Shown piece by piece: positions 8,214 to 13,928 of a stretch of DNA of 13,928 bases; within the stretch, counting starts at the first letter, position 1; each line of letters begins with the position of its first letter. Origin of the DNA: Methanobacteriota archaeon (GTDB lineage: Archaea; Thermoplasmatota; Poseidoniia; Poseidoniales; Poseidoniaceae). The translations under genes and the position numbers were made by a program. The stretch covers positions 3,620-17,547 of the forward strand of contig PBXT01000005.1 in the NCBI GenBank assembly GCA_002727695.1, given 5' to 3'. The notes below the pieces were generated by a model. It was not told where the DNA came from. It saw nothing but the letters and a program-made list of their open reading frames with translations, and did not search any database.

Positions 8214-8221
8214 GATATTTT
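8214..8221 (-). promoter_or_regulatory. Candidate TATA box for the four-helix membrane protein gene
   Basis: The minus strand reads AAAATATC, centred about 43 bases upstream of ATG 8174. A start of transcription about 26 bases downstream would give a short leader of roughly 17 bases that still contains the GGAGTG. The assignment rests on spacing and base composition alone. Confidence 0.35.
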
Positions 8222-8262
8222 GCAGCGATAGGTTGTTGAAAGGGTTCCTCGCCCCTCCGCAT

Positions 8263-8336
8263 GGACACGTGGCCCAGCTGGATAAGGCGGTGGCCTCCTA
8301 AGCCACAGATCGCGGGTTCGAATCCTGCCGTGTCCG
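8263..8336 (+). tRNA. tRNA-Arg (anticodon CCT)
   Basis: The 74 bases fold as a complete cloverleaf. The acceptor stem is GGACACG with CGTGTCC (8263-8269 with 8329-8335) and the discriminator is G8336. The D stem pairs GCC 8272-8274 with GGC 8286-8288. The anticodon stem pairs GTGGC 8290-8294 with GCCAC 8302-8306 around the loop CTCCTAA, anticodon CCT at 8297-8299. The T stem pairs 8312-8316 with 8324-8328 (one G-U) around TTCGAAT. It decodes AGG as arginine. There is no intron and no encoded CCA. It ends one base before the convergent RFC stop codon. Confidence 0.97.
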
Positions 8337-8337
8337 C

Positions 8338-9474
8338 CTACACTGATTGTGTTGCAGCGATTTCCTTTACACGGTGAAGGAATTCTTCTAATTGCACCCT
8401 TCCATGCATTGAGGTTTGTAATTTCACATCGCAATCTGCTAATGCCTCCAATAGGTAGCAAAGCATGTTCTCATCCAATAATAATCGACCCGTTGTTAGC
8501 AAGCGGTGTAGGTGCATCACAACATCTTCGGCTTCTAATGCGTGTTCTTTCATTAAATCATCAAGAGCGCCTAGCGCTCCTTTCAAAACACGCTTATTTC
8601 GGCCTCCTTGCTTTTCCCAACGCCAATCGTGAACTCTTCCTCTGAGTGCCTCTTCGAACACTCTTTGCACTCCAACAATAGTTGTAGCAGTAACCACATT
8701 CTGCAAATTTTTCCTGTCGTGAAGATTCTTTCTTCGTGCGAGCAATTCCAGCAAGAATACCGCTCTGCGAAGATTGCCGTTTGATACGTGTGCTATGTCG
8801 CCAAGAATGCCCCGCACTGGTGCTAAATTCTCTTTGTCTGCAATTTCCTCAAGGCGTTGAGTGATGATTTTGTTCGACGCGAAAGGGATTCTAATTTGCT
8901 TGGACCTAGAGCGTAATGCATCAATGATTCGTGAAGGAGACCTTGCAGTAAAAATAAAGCGAGAAGTGGAGGATGTTGATTCCATCATTCTGCGCAAATA
9001 TGGTTGTCTTGTCGGACCTAAATGGTCAGCATCCTCGATGATAATCAGACGCGAAACATAACTTTCTCCGCTTGTATTGAGTTCTCGGTTTTCCTTTCCG
9101 GCAGGAGGGGCGTCTCCTTCTGCTGCTTGAGTTAGGTTTGCATCGAATGAATCTAGTGAAGAGCGCCCGGCAAGTGTGTCTGATGATGATGTTCCCTCGG
9201 GGCGTAAAAACTCCTCAAATTTTTTCATGGCACCTGCGCTTTTGGCTAAATCTCTTGCTTGTAGTACATGTGTTGTTGATTTCCAGGAAGGGCCCAGGAT
9301 TTGTCTGGCCACCAATCTCCAAGCCGCCGTCTTGCCGACTCCGGCTGGACCGGCCAAAATGAGATGAGGGGGGTTGGCTTGAACTGAAACTCTCTCGAGG
9401 TTTTCTCGAATGGGCTCGCTCATAGCCAGCTCGTCGAAGCGACGAGGCGCGTATGACTCAAGCCAAGATGCCAT
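8338..9474 (-). CDS. Replication factor C small-subunit paralogue (clamp loader AAA+ ATPase)
   Basis: The 378-residue protein opens with the RFC-like segment WLESYAPRRFDEL and has Walker A GPAGVGKT at 42-49. An SRC-like arginine-finger motif (SRS, Arg190), the sensor 2 segment NGNLRRA at 232-238 and a C-terminal helical collar-like domain follow. RFC loads the sliding clamp PCNA onto primed DNA using ATP. Departures from the family are clear: Walker B reads EDAD (147-150) instead of DEAD, sensor 1 Asn is Arg178, the NASDERG motif is absent, and about 45 polar residues are inserted at 92-138. It may therefore be a second, divergent RFC subunit. ATG 9474 is preferred to TTG 9480; no Shine-Dalgarno is evident. 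It lies 49 bases downstream of rpo12 and may share its transcript, though it also has a TATA-like box. Confidence 0.85.
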   Translation of the reverse strand: MASWLESYAPRRFDELAMSEPIRENLERVSVQANPPHLILAGPAGVGKTAAWRLVARQILGPSWKSTTHVLQARDLAKSAGAMKKFEEFLRPEGTSSSDTLAGRSSLDSFDANLTQAAEGDAPPAGKENRELNTSGESYVSRLIIIEDADHLGPTRQPYLRRMMESTSSTSRFIFTARSPSRIIDALRSRSKQIRIPFASNKIITQRLEEIADKENLAPVRGILGDIAHVSNGNLRRAVFLLELLARRKNLHDRKNLQNVVTATTIVGVQRVFEEALRGRVHDWRWEKQGGRNKRVLKGALGALDDLMKEHALEAEDVVMHLHRLLTTGRLLLDENMLCYLLEALADCDVKLQTSMHGRVQLEEFLHRVKEIAATQSV

Positions 9475-9515
9475 CAACAAGAATGTTAGCGAATGGGTCT
9501 TTCAACCCCTCGGTG

Positions 9516-9523
9516 AAATATAT
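9516..9523 (-). promoter_or_regulatory. Candidate TATA box for the RFC gene, just after the rpo12 stop
   Basis: The minus strand reads ATATATTT immediately downstream of the rpo12 TGA, centred about 45 bases before ATG 9474. This predicts a leader of about 20 bases. It could let the RFC gene be transcribed independently of rpo12. Confidence 0.4.
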
Positions 9524-9706
9524 TCACTCTGCGTCTAGGATTTTGTGTCCAGTTCTTCGCAATTTGATGAAAATGCGGGTTCCACAATGCTTGCATGTCA
9601 TTGCAGGTTGCCACTTTCCTTCACGGTCACGAGTGAAACTCTGAATTGTACCACAATTTGCGCACTTGTAGTCTACAGTAAGGTCAGCCATGGCGTTCAC
9701 GCTCAT
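9524..9706 (-). CDS. rpo12: DNA-directed RNA polymerase subunit Rpo12 (RpoP)
   Basis: This small zinc-ribbon protein is the archaeal counterpart of eukaryotic RPB12/Rpc10, which sits in the Rpo3-Rpo10-Rpo11-Rpo12 assembly platform of RNA polymerase. From ATG 9706 it has 60 residues with two CxxC knuckles, Cys15/Cys18 and Cys38/Cys41, which bind one zinc. The ending CGTRIFIKLRRTGHK matches the typical basic C-terminus (CGYRILVKxR). Archaeal members are about 45-60 residues, so the longer reading from TTG 9754 is unlikely. A purine-rich GAGGAGAGG lies about 12 bases upstream of ATG 9706; ATG 9691 (MADLTVDYKC) is the alternative. The gene is divergent from guaAA and upstream of the RFC gene. Confidence 0.9.
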   Translation of the reverse strand: MSVNAMADLTVDYKCANCGTIQSFTRDREGKWQPAMTCKHCGTRIFIKLRRTGHKILDAE

Positions 9707-9786
9707 CTGCGCGACCGGCCTCTCCTCTTTGAAGGTGTCCTTTGTCACAAGCAATGTTCATGGGCGTAACATGGTACGTTAATGGT

Positions 9787-10377
9787 ATGGCAGAGGGCAA
9801 ACTAGTCATCGATGTTGTTGACAATGGAGGCCAATGGACTCATCGTGAATGGAGGATGTTGAGATACCTCGGCGTAGATACCCAGATCATCGAAAATACT
9901 ACTCCGATTGAAGACCTTAGGGAACTCGATGGGTTGATTTTGTCCGGAGGGGCTGCCAGGATTGGATTGTCTGGAGAATTAGGAAATTGTGCAGCATTCC
10001 TTGAATTAGATATCCCAATTTTGGGAATTTGTGCTGGGCATCAATTCATGGCAAGGCACTATGGCGGAGATGCAAGAGAGTCGCCAGAGCCTGAATATGG
10101 AGCAATGAGCATAGAGCTGGTTAACGACGGGGGCGCGATTTTTGCTAATACTGCACAAACTCAAACCGTCTGGGAAAGTCACAATGACGAAGTTCATGTT
10201 GTTCCAGACGGTTTCTTCATCACAGCTTCTTCTGATTCGTGTAAGGTCCAAGGTATGGAAAATGAAGAAGGTACTAGATTCGGATTACAATTTCATCCAG
10301 AGGTTAACGATTCTGAGTTTGGAAAAGAGATGTTCGAAAACTTCGTAGAAGTCTGTCGAAATGCCAAATCAGCCTAG
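9787..10377 (+). CDS. guaAA: GMP synthase [glutamine-hydrolyzing] subunit A (glutamine amidotransferase)
   Basis: The 196-residue protein is a class I glutamine amidotransferase. The nucleophile Cys82 lies in GICAGHQ and the catalytic His170 and Glu172 in FHPEV. NGGQWTHRE near the N-terminus and VWESHNDEV at 128-136 are characteristic of GuaA glutaminase domains. It supplies ammonia from glutamine to the ATP pyrophosphatase subunit, which converts XMP to GMP. In many archaea the two are separate proteins, as here; subunit B is not in this window. ATG 9787 is chosen because it puts the first strand (KLVIDVVDNGG) at the N-terminus as in the family; ATG 9754 or 9760 would add an odd leader. It is divergent from rpo12, with about 80 bases between starts, and no convincing TATA box was found. 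Confidence 0.93.
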   Translation: MAEGKLVIDVVDNGGQWTHREWRMLRYLGVDTQIIENTTPIEDLRELDGLILSGGAARIGLSGELGNCAAFLELDIPILGICAGHQFMARHYGGDARESPEPEYGAMSIELVNDGGAIFANTAQTQTVWESHNDEVHVVPDGFFITASSDSCKVQGMENEEGTRFGLQFHPEVNDSEFGKEMFENFVEVCRNAKSA

Positions 10378-10485
10378 CCCCACTCGCGATACAAGAGTAC
10401 CAATATGGACGTATTCGAGCATAAGGGAAACCATTGATTTTATTCCATTTGAATAATTCACCAGAAACGTAGTTTCCCGAACAAA

Positions 10486-11862
10486 TCATTCTTCCTCAAG
10501 AGCAGAATTATATTCGTCTTCTAATTGTTTAACAATGCGTTCATCTAGACCGAATGTGGAGGCTACAGTATCCAGTATTTTCCTTTCTTCAGCAGTGATA
10601 ATTAGATCTTCCATTGCTGTAGCATATGCGTCTAGATATGCCAATTCTTCAGGTGTATGGGTAGAAGGTATGAAGCGATTAGATGCTTTGTCTAAAATTA
10701 CCAAAATAGGTTTCCTTACAACAAGCAGGGATAAACCGACAAAGACTCCTCCGGCAGCCCCATATCCAATTACACTCTCCATTAGTTCACTTCCAACAAT
10801 GAAGGAAATTACACCCAGACCAGTAAATACTGCTGTTGTGAATGTCTTCCGAAGGTTGTTGTCTATTCCAAATACTGTATCCTTCAAGGTTGCGTGGACG
10901 AACATCATCGCTTCAAAAGCAATTGCTGCTGGTGTTAAAGTAAGGGAGAATATCCACGCAAAGAATAACAGTCGTTCTGTGAAATTAGGGTCTCCATATC
11001 TCCAAAGAGTTTCATCAACGAATGTCACCTGGCCTCCATTTACCACTGAGATTAGTACCAGCAGTCCAAGCCAGAACAAAAGCAGAATCACTTTTCCTAA
11101 AAATCCAATGTAAAGGGACCTTGAAGTGAGGCTTTTACTAAAGTCTGGGTTGTCGCCTTCCTGATATGATCTTATTGAAGAACGTATGAAAAATAAGGCG
11201 AGTAATGAGACAAGAGGCGAACCTAAAGCGATGGCCCATAAACCAGGAGGTTGTGTCGTCACCGTTGCTTCGTAGCTTGCAGTACAATCTCCAGTGTCCT
11301 TGAAATCATCCTCGATGCTTTGCTTCCATTCATCATCTTCACCAAACCAACGATCTGTTGTTGGCTCTTTACCCTCTTCACAAACGACCCATGTTGCGTC
11401 TGAAACATAGAATTCAGGCACTGTTCTAATCAACAACCAGATTGTAATTCCTAGAACAGGAGCAATATACCACGCATGCTTTTTGAATGAAGGCTTGTGC
11501 ATAAAACTGAGACGATTTAATCGATAGTAAATCGGTATACATAGATACATAATTATGGCTGTAATATGTGCTGTGAAAAACACATCAATAGTCCAATGCC
11601 ACAATATATCTTGGAGCCATTCATATCTTCTAATGTAAGGCGTGACTTGCGATACTATGAATGTGGCCTTTATGCCTTCACATACAAGTAGAACGGCCAT
11701 AAATTTGTTTTCAAATCCTTTTGCTTTAGCACGCCAAACTAAAGCTGCCAAGCCTATGCAGTAAAGCAGTATTAGGAGGGAGCTGAAAGAAATGATCATC
11801 CTGAATCCAAAGAGATTATCTGCACTGAAAGCGCCGATATAATACTCTTGGGCGGTTCTCAT
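10486..11862 (-). CDS. Nine-helix membrane protein resembling a sensor-kinase membrane module without a kinase
   Basis: The 458-residue protein has about nine hydrophobic helices near 22-43, 54-76, 87-112, 130-147, 208-227, 250-274, 297-322, 344-362 and 366-389. A polar loop at 148-207 holds two Cys (161 and 193) that could form an extracellular disulfide. The segment TLKDTVFGIDNNLRKTF at 325-341, followed by two helices and a basic RKP...LDKASNRFIP, resembles the end of the multi-helix membrane module in some bacterial histidine kinases. Where a kinase would follow there is only a 60-residue acidic helical tail (400-458, with EERKILDTVASTFGLDE), somewhat TerB-like. A sensor or scaffold role is an inference and no family is assigned. 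ATG 11862 has no Shine-Dalgarno but has AT boxes placed for a leaderless transcript. It converges on guaAA across 108 bases. Confidence 0.8.
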   Translation of the reverse strand: MRTAQEYYIGAFSADNLFGFRMIISFSSLLILLYCIGLAALVWRAKAKGFENKFMAVLLVCEGIKATFIVSQVTPYIRRYEWLQDILWHWTIDVFFTAHITAIIMYLCIPIYYRLNRLSFMHKPSFKKHAWYIAPVLGITIWLLIRTVPEFYVSDATWVVCEEGKEPTTDRWFGEDDEWKQSIEDDFKDTGDCTASYEATVTTQPPGLWAIALGSPLVSLLALFFIRSSIRSYQEGDNPDFSKSLTSRSLYIGFLGKVILLLFWLGLLVLISVVNGGQVTFVDETLWRYGDPNFTERLLFFAWIFSLTLTPAAIAFEAMMFVHATLKDTVFGIDNNLRKTFTTAVFTGLGVISFIVGSELMESVIGYGAAGGVFVGLSLLVVRKPILVILDKASNRFIPSTHTPEELAYLDAYATAMEDLIITAEERKILDTVASTFGLDERIVKQLEDEYNSALEEE

Positions 11863-11882
11863 GACTAAAAGAAATGTAGGGC

Positions 11883-11890
11883 ATTTAATT
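11883..11890 (-). promoter_or_regulatory. Candidate TATA box for the nine-helix protein gene
   Basis: The minus strand reads AATTAAAT, centred about 25 bases upstream of ATG 11862. This would place transcription start at or next to the ATG, fitting a leaderless mRNA and the lack of a Shine-Dalgarno. ATTTAAAC further upstream, within the inverted repeat, is an alternative box. Confidence 0.35.
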
Positions 11891-11892
11891 GA

Positions 11893-11917
11893 TTTTGGGG
11901 TGTTTAAATCCCCAAAA
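11893..11917. repeat. Perfect 8-base inverted repeat next to a promoter
   Basis: TTTTGGGG at 11893-11900 is mirrored by CCCCAAAA at 11910-11917 around a 9-base AT-rich centre. It lies about 31-55 bases upstream of ATG 11862 and directly upstream of the candidate TATA box. Such placement fits an operator or activator site; a hairpin in the transcript of the upstream gene is the alternative. Confidence 0.6.
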
Positions 11918-12005
11918 ACCAGTTAGTAACTTTCGCGGAACTATTTTCGAAAGAGGCTCCTATGTAATGCGGGCGTTGTATAGAGTAGCGTCTTAAGTGG
12001 CTTCC

Positions 12006-12021
12006 AAAAAATAAATTTTTT
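12006..12021 (-). terminator. Oligo-T terminator after the serine hydrolase gene
   Basis: On the minus strand, four bases after the TAA stop at 12026, the sequence reads AAAAAATTTATTTTTT. The T-rich end (12015-12006) is the kind of signal that stops archaeal RNA polymerase without a required hairpin. It separates this gene from the nine-helix protein gene. Confidence 0.55.
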
Positions 12022-12025
12022 GTCA

Positions 12026-13759
12026 TTAGGACATTCCATCTCTTATGAAATTCAAAATCTGATTATAAGTAGAGTCGCTTTGGTATGGGGGGTTATGTCC
12101 TGCGGTTTGGCTGTGAACTTCCAAACATTGCGAGAACTTTGCTGCTAGTGCTGGAGCCAAGTCTTTGAATCCGTCATCATTTTCTCCTGAAAACACCATT
12201 GCAGGAATTGAAAATGGTGCAGCTTCATCGATTGTGTCAATCAATCCCTCGTGGGTTGTTGGCAGATAACCATTGTACATCATCACTCTGTTGAACGTAT
12301 TTTCTGTGTTTGCAAGATAAACAGGTATCATCGCTGCCCCTTGTGAATATCCAAGGATTGCATAGAATGGTCCCTGTTCCTCAACTATCTGGTCAAGATA
12401 ATCTATTGATGCGTCTGCCCAATCTCGATCGGTTGTTGGCTCTCCTTTTCCACCTGGTGGATCTCTAATCCAAACGTTATTGTTTTCAGGTGTGCTAGCA
12501 AAAACAAATTCAAATTCGCTCAATGAATTCATCAGATCCTGAATACCCTGCATATTCCTCAAACCATTTGCGGTCTGCCCTCCACCGTGCAGTGCTAGAA
12601 TCTTCAGTGGGCCCGCTTGTTCTTGCGAACAGCCTACTGCGTTAACTTCTGTATTTGGCGGAGTATTGGGACATGTGTCAATATCGTTTGTTACTCCATC
12701 CTCGTCATCATCCTTTTTAGAATCAGAGCATCCTGATGAATCTACAACCTCGCCTGCAGGAGTGTTTGGACAATTGTCTACGTTGTTTGTTATGCCATCT
12801 AAATCATCATCCTTCTGACTATTTGAACATCCATAATAATCAACTGATTCACCAGACGGAGTTGAAGGACATTGGTCTCTGTCATTCATTACATTATCAC
12901 CGTCATCATCAGTTTCAGAGTCAGAGCATCCAGTCGAATAAACCGGCTCACCTTCAGGTGTTGAGGGACATTCGTCCACATCATCAAGAACTGCATCATT
13001 ATCGCCATCACCCACTGGTTCAGGAGGCATAGGTAAGATCACATATGCTGCATATTGGGAGCTCTGAAACATTCCACACTCAGTTATCAAAATACCTTCA
13101 GTATTGTGAGTGGATGTGTCAAATGTCATGTTGTACATGCCTAAATCCCCAGTGAAGACTCCATCCACGTGGTAAGCCGAACTCTGGTCTTTTGGCCTGT
13201 ATTCTATTTCACATGTCTCTGGAAATTCATGAATTACATAACCACTTATTGTGCCAGTGGTTTCATTTTCTGTAGGGGCATCCCATTTGAAATTAAAAAT
13301 CGGTTCACTTTCTACAGGTTTGGTTATCTCAAGAGATGCTTTCTTGGATTCGCTATTCTGACCTTGTCCGTCAGTAGCAGATATGTCAAGAATCCAATAG
13401 CCTGGATCCGACAATTGGGTTTCCACTATCCAGTATCCATCTGCATTTACCGATAAATCATAACTTTCTACAGTTTCAAAATCCTCATCAAGAACTACGA
13501 CATTTACAGTTGACATTTCAGGTGTTTCATCGTAAACGAAACCATCCGCTGTTGCATTATTGCTATCCCACCTGTGAGTAAACTCAGAATCAACTAGAAG
13601 CTTTGGTGGATTGTCTACAACCTCAACTTCTTCTTGCTTGACTTCTTCAACTACCACTGTGTCATCATTCATATTGTTATCAACAACCAGAACAACTGCC
13701 CCTGAACTCGCCATTAGAAAAACAACAAGCAAACTCATGCCTAGCGTCTTGCTATCCAT
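12026..13759 (-). CDS. Surface-anchored FSH-type serine hydrolase with thrombospondin type 3 repeats
   Basis: The 577-residue protein has an N-terminal signal or anchor helix at 5-27 followed by an acidic linker. Two beta-sandwich-like regions lie at about 55-147 and 153-243. Four calcium-binding-type repeats follow: Asp-rich DxDxDG loops with Cys at 264/278, 297/311, 330/344 and 363/377, an exact 33-residue period. The C-terminal domain (385-577) is an alpha/beta hydrolase resembling the FSH1 family: oxyanion segment HGGGQ at 391-395, nucleophile elbow GYSQG with Ser472, probable acid Asp528 and His555. It should act outside the cell as an esterase or carboxyl-ester hydrolase held on a calcium-stiffened stalk. 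Substrate is unknown. ATG 13759 has no Shine-Dalgarno but a TATA box at leaderless spacing. FSH enzymes known to me are mostly intracellular and eukaryotic, so the secreted fusion is unusual. Confidence 0.88.
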   Translation of the reverse strand: MDSKTLGMSLLVVFLMASSGAVVLVVDNNMNDDTVVVEEVKQEEVEVVDNPPKLLVDSEFTHRWDSNNATADGFVYDETPEMSTVNVVVLDEDFETVESYDLSVNADGYWIVETQLSDPGYWILDISATDGQGQNSESKKASLEITKPVESEPIFNFKWDAPTENETTGTISGYVIHEFPETCEIEYRPKDQSSAYHVDGVFTGDLGMYNMTFDTSTHNTEGILITECGMFQSSQYAAYVILPMPPEPVGDGDNDAVLDDVDECPSTPEGEPVYSTGCSDSETDDDGDNVMNDRDQCPSTPSGESVDYYGCSNSQKDDDLDGITNNVDNCPNTPAGEVVDSSGCSDSKKDDDEDGVTNDIDTCPNTPPNTEVNAVGCSQEQAGPLKILALHGGGQTANGLRNMQGIQDLMNSLSEFEFVFASTPENNNVWIRDPPGGKGEPTTDRDWADASIDYLDQIVEEQGPFYAILGYSQGAAMIPVYLANTENTFNRVMMYNGYLPTTHEGLIDTIDEAAPFSIPAMVFSGENDDGFKDLAPALAAKFSQCLEVHSQTAGHNPPYQSDSTYNQILNFIRDGMS

Positions 13760-13782
13760 GATTAATTACAGATTACCATTTG

Positions 13783-13788
13783 TTATAA
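13783..13788 (-). promoter_or_regulatory. TATA box for the serine hydrolase gene, leaderless spacing
   Basis: The minus strand reads TTATAA centred about 26 bases upstream of ATG 13759, the usual archaeal distance from TATA box to transcription start. Transcription would begin at or within a base or two of the ATG. No Shine-Dalgarno is present, in agreement. Confidence 0.55.
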
Positions 13789-13928
13789 TGATGAGTGTTA
13801 ACTGATTTCAAATTATCAAGACCGTGTTCGTCGAATAGAGTAGATGGACTAAATCTAAACCCTTGTGTTGGAGATAAATGCGAAGGGTAGCGTCTGTATT
13901 GACCCACTGAATCCCCTTTGTATCGGAA

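Noticed and set aside
8193..8262. Possible small RNA between the membrane protein gene and the tRNA.
   Set aside because: No stable fold or terminator was seen; the 70 bases are accounted for by promoter and leader sequence of the two divergent genes.
9707..9754. N-terminal extension of Rpo12 from TTG 9754.
   Set aside because: It would make the protein longer than archaeal Rpo12 and would absorb the GAGGAGAGG leader; ATG 9706 or 9691 fits better.
9742..9786. N-terminal extension of GuaAA from TTG 9742 or ATG 9754/9760.
   Set aside because: The family begins directly with the first beta strand before the NGGQ motif, so the extra 9-15 residues do not fit. ATG 9787 is the better start.
10425..10478. 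Inverted repeat GGGAAAC/GTTTCCC between the convergent guaAA and nine-helix protein genes, a possible bidirectional terminator.
   Set aside because: The arms are 7 bases with a 40-base loop and only weak T runs follow. The 108-base convergent gap must hold termination signals, but this one is not convincing.
12600..13020. The repeated DNA of the thrombospondin type 3 region, considered as a tandem repeat element or CRISPR-like array.
   Set aside because: The 99-base period is the 33-residue protein repeat; identity is at protein level and there are no unique spacers.
13773..13928. A 51-codon open frame on the minus strand entering from the right edge and ending at TAA 13773-13775, 13 bases before the hydrolase ATG.
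   Set aside because: A second minus-strand frame is also open for about 39 codons here, no recognisable motif is present, and the hydrolase TATA box would lie inside it. It may be the tail of an upstream gene but cannot be supported without the neighbouring sequence.

Overview
The window looks archaeal and most likely comes from a Marine Group II/III euryarchaeon (Candidatus Poseidoniia-like). Several genes are archaeal in type: a stand-alone glutaminase subunit of split GMP synthase, a 60-residue zinc-ribbon RNA polymerase subunit Rpo12, and a replication factor C clamp-loader subunit. The tRNA has no encoded CCA, and AT boxes about 25 bases upstream of some start codons fit leaderless archaeal transcription. 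The abundance of secreted calcium-repeat and propeller proteins fits the lifestyle described for planktonic Poseidoniia. The lineage call is an inference from gene content and needs a database search.

Layout. Positions 1-8174 carry six genes, all on the minus strand. In transcription order they are: a four-helix membrane protein of unknown function (8174-6627), a degenerate succinate dehydrogenase/fumarate reductase-type flavoprotein (6561-4930), a HIT-family protein (4894-4451) overlapping a PlsC/GPAT-type acyltransferase (4454-2916), a DUF2299-like protein (2887-2249), and a large secreted propeller/von Willebrand A protein that runs off the left edge (2153-1). The first five are close together and most have clear Shine-Dalgarno sequences, so they may be one or two operons.

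Positions 8263-10377 are an information-processing block. It holds tRNA-Arg(CCT) on the plus strand, an RFC small-subunit paralogue and rpo12 on the minus strand, and guaAA on the plus strand, divergent from rpo12. The tRNA and the RFC gene converge with a single base between them.

Positions 10378-13928 hold two further minus-strand genes: a nine-helix membrane protein resembling the membrane module of bacterial sensor kinases but without a kinase, and a surface-anchored protein joining two beta-sandwich regions, four exact 33-residue thrombospondin type 3 repeats and a C-terminal FSH-type serine hydrolase. Both have candidate promoters placed for leaderless transcription, and an oligo-T terminator separates them.

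No CRISPR array, insertion sequence, prophage or recognisable defence system was seen. The most interesting material is in the proteins: a vWA domain inserted inside one propeller blade, a flavoprotein missing most of the SDH/FRD substrate-binding residues, an ester-lipid-type acyltransferase in an archaeal context, a calcium-stalk serine hydrolase, and a clamp-loader subunit with altered Walker B and sensor 1 motifs.
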